Origin: Gemmatimonadales bacterium
GTDB taxonomy: Bacteria; Gemmatimonadota; Gemmatimonadetes; Gemmatimonadales; GWC2-71-9
Direction: 5' to 3'
Length of the DNA: 64,000 nucleotides
NCBI GenBank assembly: GCA_019637315.1
Contig: JAHBVU010000002.1
Coordinates: 62,001-126,000 of the forward strand
Below, one piece after another: positions 25,056 through 34,862 of the stretch. Numbering within the stretch: the first letter of the stretch is position 1; each line of letters opens with the position of its first letter. The notes beneath the pieces are model-generated. The model did not search any database. It saw nothing but the letters and a program-made list of their open reading frames with translations, and was not told the DNA's origin. The translations under genes and the position numbers were made by a program.

Positions 25056-26380
25056 ACGCGCCGGTGGCTCGCACCGACGCATCGGCGCCGGCGGATCCAA
25101 CGCCGCTCTTCGCCGATGCCGGGCTCGAGCGGGACGGGCACGGCGTGCTTCGCATGGGCGGCGTGTCGCTCGACTCGATCGCCGCCGATATCGGGACACC
25201 GGCCTATCTTTACCACGCGGCACCGATTCGGGAGCGATATCGGTCGTTGACGGCGGCGTTTCGCGAGATTCCGCATGAGATACACTATGCGGTCAAAGCG
25301 AACTCGAATTTGGCGGTTCTGAATCTTCTCAAAGGGCTTGGCGCCGGGGCCGACATCGTGTCGGGCGGCGAACTGCAGCGGGTGCTGCGTGCTGGATTCG
25401 ACCCCGGGTTGATTGTCTTCAGCGGCGTCGGGAAATCGGAAGAGGAACTCGAAGCGGCGGTGGCTGCCCGGATCGGCAGCATCAATATCGAAGCGCCTGA
25501 AGAAATGACGGTGCTCGAGCGGATCGCCGCCCGTCGATCCGATCCGAGTCCGATCCGGTTGGGTATTCGAGTCAATCCCGATGTCGCAGCGGAGACCCAT
25601 CCATATATCTCGACGGGCGCCGGCGGCATCAAGTTCGGGGTCCCGGTCGAGCAGGTGCCTGCGCTCGCCAAGCGGATCGCGTCGAACCCGCGGTTTACCC
25701 TGGTCGGCATCGCCATGCACCTGGGGAGCCAGTTGCTCGATCCTGCTCCCTTCACCCGCGGTGCTGCCAAGCTGACGGAGCTGCTCGACCAGCTGAAGGA
25801 CCTCGGGATCAGGACCATCACGACCCTCGATGCGGGCGGCGGGCTGGGAATCCGGTATCGCGATGAGACGCCGCTCAGTCCGGAAAGTCTTGCTGCGCAG
25901 CTCGGCCCGATCGTGACCGGGCGGGGGCTGACGCTGCACCTGGAACCCGGTCGGTACCTGGTGGGCAGTGCGGGCATTCTGCTCGCCAAGGTGCTCTATC
26001 GCAAGCGTTCGGGGGGGAAGGACTTCGTCATCGTCGACGCGTCGATGACCGATCTGGTGCGCCCGAGCCACTACCAGGCCTATCATGCGATGGTCGAGAC
26101 CACCAGCCGCCATGCCAACGGCGTGGTGGCCGACGTGGTTGGCCCGGTCTGCGAAACCGGCGACTTTCTGGCGCTCGAGCGGCTGCTTCCCGACGTTCAG
26201 CCCGGGGAGCGCATCGCGATTCTCTGTGCCGGCGCCTACGGTGCCGTGATGTCGTCCAACTACAACACCAGGCCTCGGGCGCCGGAGGTGCTGGTCGATC
26301 GCGGCCGGTATGCCGTTGCCCGCCCGCGTGAGACTACCGACGCGCTCTTCCGCGACGAGGTGGTCGAGCCGTTACCGTAA
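25052..26380 (+). CDS. lysA: Diaminopimelate decarboxylase
   Basis: PLP enzyme converting meso-diaminopimelate to L-lysine. In the 442-residue protein the PLP Lys lies in [13 protein letters not shown], the phosphate-binding region in [11 protein letters not shown], and the substrate region in LEPGRYLVG. The C-terminal [12 protein letters not shown] and [12 protein letters not shown] complete the alanine-racemase-fold signature. TTG 25052 is chosen: it overlaps the proS stop (TTGA) and has GAGGG at 25043-25047. GTG 25064 lacks a spaced ribosome site. The first 45 residues before the barrel are poorly conserved. Confidence 0.94.
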   Translation: MNAPVARTDASAPADPTPLFADAGLERDGHGVLRMGGVSLDSIAADIGTPAYLYHAAPIRERYRSLTAAFREIPHEIHYAVKANSNLAVLNLLKGLGAGADIVSGGELQRVLRAGFDPGLIVFSGVGKSEEELEAAVAARIGSINIEAPEEMTVLERIAARRSDPSPIRLGIRVNPDVAAETHPYISTGAGGIKFGVPVEQVPALAKRIASNPRFTLVGIAMHLGSQLLDPAPFTRGAAKLTELLDQLKDLGIRTITTLDAGGGLGIRYRDETPLSPESLAAQLGPIVTGRGLTLHLEPGRYLVGSAGILLAKVLYRKRSGGKDFVIVDASMTDLVRPSHYQAYHAMVETTSRHANGVVADVVGPVCETGDFLALERLLPDVQPGERIAILCAGAYGAVMSSNYNTRPRAPEVLVDRGRYAVARPRETTDALFRDEVVEPLP

Positions 26381-26390
26381 CAGGGTCCCC

Positions 26391-27941
26391 GTGAGCAAGA
26401 ACGCAGTTCTCATCCTGGATTTTGGTTCCCAGTTTACCCAGCTGATTGCGCGCCGGGTCCGCGAAGCGCACGTCTACTGCGAAATCCACCCGCCTACCCG
26501 CTCGCTCGAGTGGATCAAGGCGTGGGATCCGAAGGGAATCATTCTCTCGGGAGGCCCCAATTCGGTGTACGACGAGGGCGCGCCAACCGCTCCCGAAGGC
26601 GTGCTCGAACTCGGCGTCCCGGTGCTGGGGCTGTGCTACGGGATGCAGATCATGGCGCAGCTGGCGGGGGGCGTCGTGGTTCCTGCCGGCCGTCGCGAGT
26701 ATGGTCGGGCGCAGATCACAGTGCAGGGCGGCAAGCTGTTCGGTGGCTTTCATGCCGGCGAGGGCACCACGGTCTGGATGAGCCATGGTGATCACGTCGA
26801 TGCGGTGCCGCCGGGGTATCGCCTGACCGCATCGAGTGACAACTGCCCGGTCGCCGGCATCGAGCACGAACGCGAGCCGTGGTACGCGGTGCAGTTCCAT
26901 CCGGAGGTTGCCCACACGGCCCGCGGCGGAGAAATCCTCAACGCCTTCCTCTTCGATGTCTGCGGTTGCAGCCCCGACTGGACCTCGGCGCACTTCATCG
27001 AGACCGAGGTTGCCAAGGTCCGAGCTCAGACCGGCGAGACGGCCCGCGTCATCTGCGGCCTCTCGGGCGGGGTCGACTCCGCCGTGGCGGCTGCACTGGT
27101 GCATCGCGCCGTGGGCGACCGGCTGACCTGCATCTTCGTCGATCACGGCTTGCTGCGGTTGCATGAGCGCGAGCAGGTCGAGCAGACCTTCCGGCGTCAC
27201 CTGGGCATTGACCTGCGGGTTGTCGATGCCAGCGAGCAGTTCCTCGGCCTGCTCGACGGTGTGACCGACCCGGAGCAGAAACGCCGGATCATCGGCCATA
27301 CCTTCATCGATGTCTTCGAGCAGGCGGCCAGAGAAGTTGGCGATGGCGTCGGCTTTCTGGTGCAAGGGACGCTCTATCCCGATGTGATCGAGTCCGTCTC
27401 GCCGACGGGTGGGCCATCGGTGACGATCAAGAGCCATCACAATGTCGGCGGCCTGCCCGAGCGCCTGCCGTTCAAGCTGGTCGAGCCGCTGCGGGAGCTC
27501 TTCAAAGACGAAGTTCGTTCGGTAGGCAGGGAGCTTGGCCTGCCTGAAGAGATCGTCGGGCGACATCCCTTCCCGGGGCCCGGGTTGGCCATTCGTATTC
27601 TCGGGGAGATCACCCGGCCATCGCTCGATACCTTGCGCCAGGCCGACGCGATCTATCTCGAGGAGATTCGGGCGGCGGGCCTCTACGACGACATCTGGCA
27701 GGCCTTCGCGGTCCTGCTGCCGATTCGGTCGGTCGGTGTGCAGGGCGATGGGCGGACCTACGATCAGGTGATTGCCCTTCGGGCGGTCACCAGCCGAGAC
27801 GGCATGACGGCCGACTGGTACCCGTTTCCGCCGGAGGTCATGGGACGGATGTCCAATCGGATAGCCAATGAAGTTCGCGGCGTCAATCGCGTCGTGTACG
27901 ATGTCAGCTCGAAGCCGCCCGCCACGATCGAGTGGGAGTAG
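26391..27941 (+). CDS. guaA: GMP synthase (glutamine-hydrolysing)
   Basis: Converts XMP to GMP. The 516-residue protein has a class I glutamine amidotransferase domain (nucleophile Cys in VLGLCYGMQ, about residue 82, and FHPEV His/Glu). A PP-loop ATP pyrophosphatase domain ([16 protein letters not shown], about 222) and the C-terminal dimerisation domain ([13 protein letters not shown] end) follow. GTG 26391 gives the expected start ([21 protein letters not shown]) with AGGG upstream; the frame is open back into lysA. It lies 10 bp after lysA. No guanine riboswitch fits in that gap. Confidence 0.97.
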   Translation: MSKNAVLILDFGSQFTQLIARRVREAHVYCEIHPPTRSLEWIKAWDPKGIILSGGPNSVYDEGAPTAPEGVLELGVPVLGLCYGMQIMAQLAGGVVVPAGRREYGRAQITVQGGKLFGGFHAGEGTTVWMSHGDHVDAVPPGYRLTASSDNCPVAGIEHEREPWYAVQFHPEVAHTARGGEILNAFLFDVCGCSPDWTSAHFIETEVAKVRAQTGETARVICGLSGGVDSAVAAALVHRAVGDRLTCIFVDHGLLRLHEREQVEQTFRRHLGIDLRVVDASEQFLGLLDGVTDPEQKRRIIGHTFIDVFEQAAREVGDGVGFLVQGTLYPDVIESVSPTGGPSVTIKSHHNVGGLPERLPFKLVEPLRELFKDEVRSVGRELGLPEEIVGRHPFPGPGLAIRILGEITRPSLDTLRQADAIYLEEIRAAGLYDDIWQAFAVLLPIRSVGVQGDGRTYDQVIALRAVTSRDGMTADWYPFPPEVMGRMSNRIANEVRGVNRVVYDVSSKPPATIEWE

Positions 27942-27951
27942 AGACCCCGCA

Positions 27952-28737
27952 ATGAGTTCGGACTCGACGCCACCGCCTCCGCTGCGGGTGCTGGTCACGG
28001 CAGCAGGCGGTGGTTTGGGCCGTGTGATCGCCCTGCGGTTTCGCGCGGCTGGGGCCGCTGTCGTCGCCTGCGATATCGACGGCGCAGCTATTGCACAGGT
28101 CGCTCAGGAGTCGGACGGCATCGTTGGTATCCGCGCCGATGCGGGTATCGAGTCGGACGTTGCCGGCGTTTTCGAGATGGTCGACCGCCAGCTGGGCGGC
28201 CTCGACGTGCTGGTGAACAACGTTGGCGTGGCGGGCCCGACGGCGGCGGCTGAGGACGTGACCTTGGATCAATGGGAGAGTTGCCTCCGCGCCAACCTGA
28301 CCAGTCATTTCCTGTTCGCCAGGGGAGCCATCCCGGGCATGAAGCATCAGGGCAGCGGCCTCATCGTCAACATCTCCTCGGGCAGTGCCAAGGTCGGCCT
28401 GCCACTTCGATTGCCGTATGTCGTGTCGAAAGGCGCGGTGCTCAGCCTGACGACCAACCTTGCCCGGGAACTGGGGCCGTCTGGCATTCGGGTCAATGCC
28501 ATCCTCCCTGGGGCCATTCGCGGCCCGCGGATCGAGCGGGTCATTGCGGCCAAGGCGGAGGCGCTCGGCGTATCGCCGACCGACTACGAACGGTCGCTGC
28601 TCCGCTACATCTCGATGCGAACGATGGTCGAGCCGGACGATATCGCTGCGATGATCGAGTTTCTTGCCTCACCCGGAGGCGCCCGGATTACGGGTCAGCT
28701 GATCGGGGTTGACGGCAACGTCGAATGGGAGGAGTAG
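27952..28737 (+). CDS. SDR family oxidoreductase (3-oxoacyl-ACP reductase-like)
   Basis: Classical short-chain dehydrogenase of 261 residues. It has the cofactor motif TAAGGGLGRVIA near the N-terminus, NNVGVAGPT (NNAG-type), the catalytic Ser in NISSGSAK and YxxxK in LPYVVSKGAV. The C-terminal ITGQLIGVDGNVEWEE resembles GxxLxVDGG of FabG-like enzymes. The substrate cannot be told from sequence. ATG 27952 lies 10 bp after guaA, so it may be cotranscribed. It converges on the ptsN-like gene. Confidence 0.85.
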   Translation: MSSDSTPPPPLRVLVTAAGGGLGRVIALRFRAAGAAVVACDIDGAAIAQVAQESDGIVGIRADAGIESDVAGVFEMVDRQLGGLDVLVNNVGVAGPTAAAEDVTLDQWESCLRANLTSHFLFARGAIPGMKHQGSGLIVNISSGSAKVGLPLRLPYVVSKGAVLSLTTNLARELGPSGIRVNAILPGAIRGPRIERVIAAKAEALGVSPTDYERSLLRYISMRTMVEPDDIAAMIEFLASPGGARITGQLIGVDGNVEWEE

Positions 28738-28794
28738 ACCTGACCAAGACGACGGCGTGCCGTGCGTCTGCGGGATATGGGACGCTCGCGCCTG

Positions 28795-29247
28795 TCAGGC
28801 TGTCTTGAGGTCGAGGAGTGCCAGAAACTCCTCGGCAGAGCTGAGGCGACTCAGCCGGAGGGGCACCTCGGGGTCTTTGGCAAGCTGTGCAATCTTGCCG
28901 AGTACTGGCAGGTACTGATTGGCGACCTCGGACGGCGGAGCCACGATCAGGAACACGTTGTTGACGATCTTCTGATCGATGGCATTGAAGTCGATTCCTC
29001 CCTGATGCCGGCCAAAGGCGACCCGAAGGCGGTTCACGGCAAGCGTGCGGCAATGGGGTACGGCAATACCCCGTCCGATGCCAGTCGACCCCAGTTGCTC
29101 CCTTCGCTGGACCAGCCGAAGTACCGTGCCGTGCGAACGCGGATCGATTCCGAGGAGGTGCACCATCTCCGCCAGTACCGCATCCTTGTCGGTACCGTGG
29201 AGATCGAGCGAGATTGCTCGAGGGTCGAAGAAGTCGCGCAGTCGCAT
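28795..29247 (-). CDS. PTS EIIA, nitrogen-regulatory (PtsN) type
   Basis: A 150-residue stand-alone EIIA domain of the fructose/Ntr class. The phosphorylatable His lies in the conserved block GIGRGIAVPHCRT (about residue 67). The N-terminus MRLRDFFDPRAISLDLHGTDKDAVLAEM and the middle RREQLGSTGIG are typical of PtsN. Such proteins take phosphate from NPr/EI-Ntr and regulate potassium and nitrogen physiology by protein contacts. No EIIB/EIIC, NPr or EI gene is nearby. It is on the strand opposite its neighbours, convergent with the SDR gene and divergent from the DoxX gene. Confidence 0.85.
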   Translation of the reverse strand: MRLRDFFDPRAISLDLHGTDKDAVLAEMVHLLGIDPRSHGTVLRLVQRREQLGSTGIGRGIAVPHCRTLAVNRLRVAFGRHQGGIDFNAIDQKIVNNVFLIVAPPSEVANQYLPVLGKIAQLAKDPEVPLRLSRLSSAEEFLALLDLKTA

Positions 29248-29344
29248 GCGGGGGGAAGTCTATGAGTCTGGCGGGGAATCCGGTAGGGTGGTCGGTCGCA
29301 TCCTGCGCAATCCGTTGATCCATCCTTCGTCTGGCTGAGGTTCT

Positions 29345-29731
29345 ATGGCGCTGTCTGCCGCGCAATCGCTGAGTTTGATACGTCGGATCGTGGCGGCAAC
29401 GTTACTGATTCATGGCGCAGCCAGGATCGCGCACAGCGGCGTTTCTCCATTTGGCGAGTTCCTGGCCGGGCAGGGCATTCCGTTTGGCTTCGCCCTGGCC
29501 TGGGCAATCTCGATTTTCGAGGTGATCGGCGGCATTGCGTTGTGGCTGGGCCGATTCGTCCGACCGGTCGCGTGGCTCTTCGCGGGTCAGCTGGCCGCCG
29601 GTGTTGCCCTGGTTCACGCTCGTGAGGGTTGGTTCGTCGTCGGGTTGGGGCGGAACGGGATGGAGTTCAGCGTGCTGCTGATCGGCTGCCTGGTTGCCCT
29701 GGCGCTGGCTCACGGGCCTGCACGCAAGTAG
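29345..29731 (+). CDS. DoxX family membrane protein
   Basis: A 128-residue protein with four predicted membrane helices. It matches the DoxX pattern: an N-terminal RIVAATLLIHGAARIAHSG helix, EFLAGQGIPFGFALAWAISIFEVIGGIAL with the conserved acidic residue, and a C-terminal helix pair. Function is poorly known; some relatives act with thiosulfate:quinone oxidoreductase or in redox homeostasis. ATG 29345 has TGAGG upstream. It lies 9 bp before dusB and 97 bp from the divergent ptsN-like gene. Confidence 0.78.
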   Translation: MALSAAQSLSLIRRIVAATLLIHGAARIAHSGVSPFGEFLAGQGIPFGFALAWAISIFEVIGGIALWLGRFVRPVAWLFAGQLAAGVALVHAREGWFVVGLGRNGMEFSVLLIGCLVALALAHGPARK

Positions 29732-29740
29732 TTTTAGGCC

Positions 29741-30724
29741 ATGCGGTTACCGTACGCCTCCTCGATCGAGACACCCCTGATCCTGGCCCCTATGGCCGGG
29801 GTTTCGGAGGCACCGTTCCGGCAGATCTGCCGGCAGTTCGGTGCCGATGTGCTGATGACCGAGTTTCTCGCGGCGGAGGCCATCCGCCGGGGCATCCGAG
29901 CGACCCTGGAGGGGTGCGAGTTCGAGGAGATCGAGCGTCCGCTCGGGGTGCAGATCTACGGTGCCGACCCGGAGGCGATGGCTCGGGCTGCGGAGATCGT
30001 CACCGCCGAGTACGCTCCCGATTTCATCGACATCAATTTCGGTTGCCCGGTCAAGAAAGTGGTGCAGCGCAACGGCGGGTCGGGCTGCCTGCGCGACCTG
30101 CAGCTGGTGACGAATATCATCCGGGCCGTGGTCCGCGCGACCAATCTTCCGGTCACCGTCAAGACGCGCAGCGGCTGGAGTGAGGACTCCCGTCAACCGG
30201 TCGAGATCGCCCTCCGGATGCAGGAGGCCGGGGCCAAGGCATTTACGCTTCACGCCAGGACCCGGACCCAGATGTTTTCGGGCAAGGCCAATTGGGATGA
30301 GATCGCCCGGGTGGTCGACGCGCTCGACATCCCGGTCATCGGCAACGGCGATATCGAATCGCCGGCTGACCTGGTGCGCATGAAAGAGCACACGGGGTGC
30401 GCGGCTATCATGATCGGCCGAGGCTCGTTCGGCAACCCGTGGCTCTTCCAGCAGGGACGGGCGCTCCTCGATGGAGCGGCCGACTTCCGCCGCCCCTCGC
30501 CGGCGGAGCGGTTCGAGGTGGCGCTCCGCCATGCGGAGTTGGCCCTCAGGCTCCAGGGTGATTCCCGCAGGACGGTCATCGAGTTCCGGAAACACCTGGG
30601 CTGGTACACCAAGGGTTTGCCGCAGGCGTCATCGCTGCGGGAGCGCCTGTTTCAGGTCGAGACCATGTCGGCCGCAGAAGCGATTTTCCGCGAGTACCTC
30701 GAGGCAAGCACCATCAGCGTCTGA
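29741..30724 (+). CDS. dusB: tRNA-dihydrouridine synthase (DusB type)
   Basis: FMN enzyme reducing uridine to dihydrouridine in the tRNA D-loop. The 327-residue protein has the N-terminal LAPMAGVSEAPFR, the catalytic Cys in INFGCPVKKVVQRNGGSG (about residue 102), KTRSGW, LHARTRTQMFSGKANWD and VIGNGDIESPADL. It also has IMIGRGSFGNPWLF, all typical of Dus proteins. The C-terminal helical tRNA-binding domain (FRKHLGWYTKGLP) is present. It follows the DoxX gene by 9 bp. The DusB rather than DusA/C assignment rests on overall pattern. Confidence 0.93.
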   Translation: MRLPYASSIETPLILAPMAGVSEAPFRQICRQFGADVLMTEFLAAEAIRRGIRATLEGCEFEEIERPLGVQIYGADPEAMARAAEIVTAEYAPDFIDINFGCPVKKVVQRNGGSGCLRDLQLVTNIIRAVVRATNLPVTVKTRSGWSEDSRQPVEIALRMQEAGAKAFTLHARTRTQMFSGKANWDEIARVVDALDIPVIGNGDIESPADLVRMKEHTGCAAIMIGRGSFGNPWLFQQGRALLDGAADFRRPSPAERFEVALRHAELALRLQGDSRRTVIEFRKHLGWYTKGLPQASSLRERLFQVETMSAAEAIFREYLEASTISV

Positions 30725-30780
30725 CGTCGCAAATCCCTTGGGGCAAACCGGTCGACCCGGCGGCAATCGAGAGAGCAACC

Positions 30781-31695
30781 ATGTGGCAGACCGTTGTCGA
30801 GCGAGCCGACCCGCCTCTCAAATGGATCGATGTCGTGGGTCCCGACCGGCGCGAGCTGACGGAGCTCGCCAGTGACTTCGGCTTCCACTCGATGTCGATC
30901 GAGGACTGCCTCGATCCGTGGCACCTTCCCAAGGTCGAGCGGATCGGCGACACCACCTTTCTGATCCTCCGGGTCTTCGATCCGAACAGCCCTCCTTCGG
31001 GTGGAACCATTCAGGACGTCACCCGCAAGATCGCGATCTACTTTCGCGCCGGCCTCATCATCACCGTTCATCGGGTCGACCTGCCGGCAGTGCGCCTTGC
31101 CCGGGAGCAGTTTGCCCACTGGTCAGGGACCGGCACCCTCCACGAAACGAGAATTCTCGGCTACCTCATCAACTCCGCGCTCGATTCCTTCGAGGCTCCG
31201 CTGGAGGTGGCCGAACGGACCATCGACGGCTGCGAGGATGCGCTGCTGACCCAGAACACCCCGACGCCTGACCTGCAGACCGTTCACGGCATCAAGCGGC
31301 GGGTGGGGGTGATCAAGCGGCTACTCTGGCAGACCAATGCGGTCATCCAGCGGCTGGTGCCGGTTCAAGAGCGGGCAGGGGCGGTCTTCCAGGACGTCAA
31401 GGAGAACGCCGAGAGCTACTATTTCTACGCCGAACAACTGATGGACGAGATCAACAACCTCCAGAGCCTCCACGTCGCCATGGCTTCGCAGCGGGCCGGG
31501 GACACGATGCGGGTGTTGACGGTATTCTCGGCCTTCTTTCTCCCGTTGACGTTCATCGTTGGGATCTACGGGATGAACTTTCGTTGGATGCCGGAGCTGG
31601 AGCATCGCTGGGGTTACCCCGGGGTACTCGTTCTGATGGGGGTCGTGTGCCTTGGAATCGCCGCCTGGTTCCGCCGAAGAGGCTGGCTAGGCTGA
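30781..31695 (+). CDS. corA: CorA-type magnesium/cobalt transporter
   Basis: Pentameric divalent-cation channel. The 304-residue protein has a long cytoplasmic alpha/beta N-terminal domain and an extended coiled helix (about 185-245). Two C-terminal membrane helices follow, with the selectivity motif YGMN at about 263-266 in LTFIVGIYGMNFRWMPE. The last helix ends in a basic tail, RRRGWLG, as usual. ATG 30781 has GAGAGAG upstream. It is the last protein gene before ssrA. Confidence 0.94.
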   Translation: MWQTVVERADPPLKWIDVVGPDRRELTELASDFGFHSMSIEDCLDPWHLPKVERIGDTTFLILRVFDPNSPPSGGTIQDVTRKIAIYFRAGLIITVHRVDLPAVRLAREQFAHWSGTGTLHETRILGYLINSALDSFEAPLEVAERTIDGCEDALLTQNTPTPDLQTVHGIKRRVGVIKRLLWQTNAVIQRLVPVQERAGAVFQDVKENAESYYFYAEQLMDEINNLQSLHVAMASQRAGDTMRVLTVFSAFFLPLTFIVGIYGMNFRWMPELEHRWGYPGVLVLMGVVCLGIAAWFRRRGWLG

Positions 31696-31781
31696 CCGTG
31701 GGCACTTTACAGGTAACTTGAGTTTGCGACTGTAAGGCGCTGGCAGTATTGTCTTTACGGCAATTGTCTTGGAGTGCTTTG

Positions 31782-31810
31782 TTGACCGTATGGCGGATTG
31801 TTGTTATTGT
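31782..31810 (+). promoter_or_regulatory. Promoter of ssrA
   Basis: TTGACC (31782-31787), a 17-bp spacer and TATTGT (31805-31810) form a good sigma-70 promoter. The expected start near 31817 leaves a leader of about 15 nt, which RNase P would remove to give the tmRNA 5' end at 31832. Confidence 0.7.
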
Positions 31811-31831
31811 TCAGGTTCGTTGGGCCCTCTC

Positions 31832-32194
31832 GGGGGCGACTGGTTTCGACGGGTTAGTTGAAGGTGGAAACGCGTGTCCAGGTTCCAAGCACCTGGTAAA
31901 ACCCTTGGAAAACATTATCTGCCAACACTGAATTGGCGATGGCTGCCTAAGCTGAGCTAAGCTCGCTTACGCACCACCGGAGAAAGGAGCCCTGCCTGGG
32001 GCGCCCCAATCCGGACCGAAAATCCAGGCTGGCCCGTAGCGACGCTCTCGCGGTGCGGGTGAGATTCAGGAGAGCTCGGGGCGACGAAGGCTGGCCGGTA
32101 GCCGGCGGCGCTCCAGGGTAAGAAAATCGGCCTACACACGTAGTGGTTCTGCTGGAAGCTGATTCGGACCAGGGTTCGATTCCCTGCGCCTCCA
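31832..32194 (+). ncRNA. ssrA: Transfer-messenger RNA (tmRNA)
   Basis: One-piece tmRNA of about 363 nt for rescue of stalled ribosomes. The 5' end GGGGGCGACTGGTTTCGACGG and the 3' end with the T-arm (CCAGGGTTCGATTCCCTG) and CGCCTCCA form the tRNA-like domain. The acceptor stem GGGGGCG pairs with CGCCTCC, with one G-U. The tag reading frame starts with the resume codon GCC at 31921 and ends with TAA at 31948, encoding ANTELAMAA (tag A+ANTELAMAA). The ending differs from the common ALAA by Met at the antepenultimate position. Pseudoknot-forming GC segments follow the tag. The terminal CCA is not fully encoded after the discriminator A. Confidence 0.96.
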
Positions 32195-32536
32195 TGACCG
32201 AGCGGCCGGCCGTCGAGAAGACGGTCGGTCGCTTTGTCGTTACTGTGTTTGGTCTGCGGTCGAGGCCTGGTTCAGGCCTTCCGAATCGGCCTTCCACATC
32301 CTCACTGCTCTATGCGCTTGTTCCGGAGTAGGGCCGAATGGCCCTATGTTGTGTCCTTGACGAGTGGCTGGTTTTGCGCAGCCGGTGCGCATGATGCCCA
32401 GCAAATTGATTCTCAGGTCTTGCGCACCGAGAAGAAAGCTGTTACCGTGATTCTCAGGTTCTCGGTCGCGCACCCCAAAGCAATCGTAGGAGACTACTGC
32501 CACTTTCTGCTTCACTCCACCGAGGAGGAACTGCCG
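32195..32536 (+). other. Gene-free stretch between ssrA and the accessory peptidase gene
   Basis: About 340 bp holding the ssrA terminator (32202-32240) and a perfect 7-bp hairpin (32329-32346). It also holds an inverted pair GGTGCGCA (32384-32391) / TGCGCACC (32421-32428). TTGACG at 32357 may be part of a promoter, but no good -10 follows at normal spacing. No convincing protein gene or copy of the tmRNA 3' end is seen. Base composition is visibly less GC-rich than the flanks. Confidence 0.5.
32202..32240 (+). terminator. Terminator of ssrA
   Basis: A 13-bp stem, GCGGCCGGCCGTC (32202-32214) with GACGGTCGGTCGC (32220-32232), two G-U pairs, loop GAGAA, followed by TTTGTCGTT. It lies 8 nt after the mature tmRNA 3' end. 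A second short hairpin (TAGGGCC-GAAT-GGCCCTA, 32329-32346) lies about 90 bp on. Confidence 0.8.
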
Positions 32537-34442
32537 ATGTTGTCGCGAGCACGTTGGAGGGAGAGTACGGCTGCGAGACGGTGGGGCGGCTATGTACAAG
32601 GTTTCACTGCAGTTGCTGTCCTGCTCCTGATTGGGGTTGTGCCGAGGAACCCACGGTCGCTCCGACAATCGTGCAACAACCTCAATCGGCCATCCAGGCG
32701 AGTAGTCGAAGCGACGGAACCAACGAAGTCCTGCGGATTCATCGCTTCGATGCCTCCATTGCTGCGACGGGATCCTTCCGTCCGGGTCAGCCGGTCCAAC
32801 TCGCCGTCGCCACGAGAGCGAACCTTCCGACCGATGCGTCGAGGTGAGCGTGTCTGTGCCGGAGATAACGCTTGCCGCGCGAACAGGGTGGGGCGAGACG
32901 TTTTCGTATGACGTTGGCGCGGAGGTAAGTCCTGTTCTGAGAACGCAGCCACGGAGTCTCGATCGCGGGAGCACGTCGGCTGAGGTTGTCGAAGTAACAC
33001 CTCAGGCTCCCGGGTACTATCGTGCAACCGTCTCGGTTCGCTCCGCCTCACCCCAGACTCCCAACACGTTCGAGCGAATGTGGGTCAGCAACGTACGGGT
33101 TGTTGAGGTATGGTTGCTTGTTCTCGACACGGGCGGACGAGTCACCACTGAGTATGAGCGGGCCAATGTCCCGCCCGGCTACCAACACCAGCCTGGACCT
33201 TTTCGGCGCACGTCGGGTCCACCCCAGGCGCCCGACAGCCCAGCACGGGATGCGCCCCGCCGTGCAGCAGGGGCAAGTAGCACAAGACTCGACATCGAGA
33301 ACCGTTCCCTCACACCCGACGTCATTACGTTCCAGGCGATCTATTGGAATAGCGACGCCTCGGCCTACCATCCGTTGGTTGGCGCCAAGTTCCAGGTCGA
33401 TACGTGTGTCGTCGAGGAGTGGCAGTTCATTTGCGATCCGGAGAACTGGCAGACCGCGGTATCCGGGGCGACGAACTCTCAAGGGTACTATTATCTCGAG
33501 GGATGCACCACGTCCAACGCGGAGTACTGGAGTACACTCTGGACCCATGCCGGACTCAGCCGGTTTCAGGTGAAGGGCGGCGGGACACAGCAATGGGGGA
33601 TGGTCGCGACCGACTGTGGCGAAAGCTACTATACGATCACGTCGTCGGTGGGCGGTCATGCCTTCACCAATCTGCAGAAGACGCTCGATGGAACCCAGTC
33701 CTTGTTTGGAACGATTCATCCCTTCATCGACGTCAATATGTATTCCTGCCCAACGGACAGTTATCCGAACTACTATTCGCCGGGGCAGGACGAAATCTAT
33801 CTCTGCACCCAGGACGTTTGGGGCGGATGGGGTCAGTTCATCGCGGGTCACGAGTACGGGCACGCCTTCCATCAGACGACGCTGTGGGGGAACGTTGGTG
33901 GCAATTGCCCTTCAAAGCACTTTCTTGACACGAACTCGAATTGGACCTGTGCCTTTTCGGAAGGGTTTGCCGACTACTTTGGCGCTGCGACCAGACCGGA
34001 CCTCGGAACGTTCCCCATTCGGGGTGAGATCGAATCCAACGTCTACTTTCCGGGCTGTGTTCAGAGGGCATCGACGTATCCGTACGCCTGTACAGGAGGT
34101 ACCTCATACGAAGGTGCTCTGATTGAGGCTGCGTTCGCTGCCTTTCTGTACGATCTGACAGATTCAGAAGTCGAAGTTCACGATTCGATCGCCGCTCCGG
34201 GCACCTATATACGAGACATCATTCGTACCTGCGAGACCAAGTATGGCGCAAGTGCATGGGGTCGAGCGGATGGCCCTGACGAAATTGCGTACTGTGTAGA
34301 GAACGCGATCAACCCTGGTTCGTACTTCTCGCCGCGTATGTTGGTGGCCAGTCAGTATCGGGAATCAGCCAGCGAAGGCGGAGGATGGACCAGTGCTCGT
34401 GCCCGAAAGAACTGGGTCTGGAACCTGTACGAGAAGCCATAA
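32537..34442 (+). pseudogene. Lipoprotein zinc metallopeptidase gene with two -1 frameshifts
   Basis: Read as one gene, this encodes a lipoprotein of about 635 residues: ATG 32537 with GAGGAGG at 32522-32528, a signal helix ending LLLIG, then CAEEPTVAPTIVQQPQ. The lipobox Cys is one frame off; adding one G to the GGGG at 32633-32636 restores LLLIGGCAEE. A second shift lies near 32838, where one more G in GCGTC joins NLPTDA to VEVSVSVPEITLAA. From 32844 on, the frame is open and encodes the catalytic part. HEYGHAFH is an HExxH zinc site, and SEGFADYFG about 35 residues later supplies a gluzincin-type Glu. The exact peptidase family was not recognised. Either the gene is decaying or these are sequence errors. 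If only the 3' ORF is translated it lacks a signal. Confidence 0.75.
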
Positions 34443-34445
34443 GCC

Positions 34446-34862
34446 ATGCAACACCCATTGGGCTTGGTGCTGCTCGTTGGGTTCCTCGCGGGATGCAACA
34501 CAAAGCCGGAATGCCATCCGTGCCGAACGACGGCCCTTGCAAATGTCTATGTGCGCACCCAAAGCGGCGCCGCAGTTGCCGGGGCGCGACTCGTGGTCCT
34601 GGCTTTCCGCGATGCTTGCGGGGGCTTTCAGCTCGGAGGAGAGAGTAACGTTGTAACCGACGCTAACGGGCACCGTCGGATGCTGATTTCGTCACTCTAC
34701 TCACCGCAGACGGCCCGATGTATCCTCGTGGCCGTGGATCCGGAACCAGGAGACCGTCCCCCCGGAGTCGAATTCCCAGTGAATCTCGAGTTCCGGGAGG
34801 GAAACAACATCGTTCCGCGGGATAGTGTTCGCTTGGATGTCGTCGTGCCGGATACGCCATAG
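34446..34862 (+). CDS. Small lipoprotein with carboxypeptidase-regulatory-like domain
   Basis: A 138-residue protein with a lipoprotein signal (MQHPLGLVLLVGFLAGC; lipobox FLAGC, Cys17). The mature part has two early Cys (ECHPC) and a beta-sandwich pattern, ANVYVRTQSGAAVAGARLVV then VVTDANGHRRMLI. This resembles carboxypeptidase-regulatory/Ig-like domains. It starts 3 bp after the broken peptidase gene and may be cotranscribed. GC is lower than the operon that follows. No enzymatic residues are recognised; it probably sits at the envelope. Its stop lies 31 bp from the convergent purK stop. Confidence 0.7.
   Translation: MQHPLGLVLLVGFLAGCNTKPECHPCRTTALANVYVRTQSGAAVAGARLVVLAFRDACGGFQLGGESNVVTDANGHRRMLISSLYSPQTARCILVAVDPEPGDRPPGVEFPVNLEFREGNNIVPRDSVRLDVVVPDTP

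Noticed and set aside
27942-28000. Purine riboswitch controlling guaA or the purine operon
   Set aside because: guaA has only 10 bp upstream, and the purine operon starts at truA with a very short upstream region; no aptamer core was seen.
31749-31931. Short open frame overlapping the ssrA promoter and 5' end
   Set aside because: It lies across the tmRNA promoter and acceptor stem and has no ribosome site; a chance frame.
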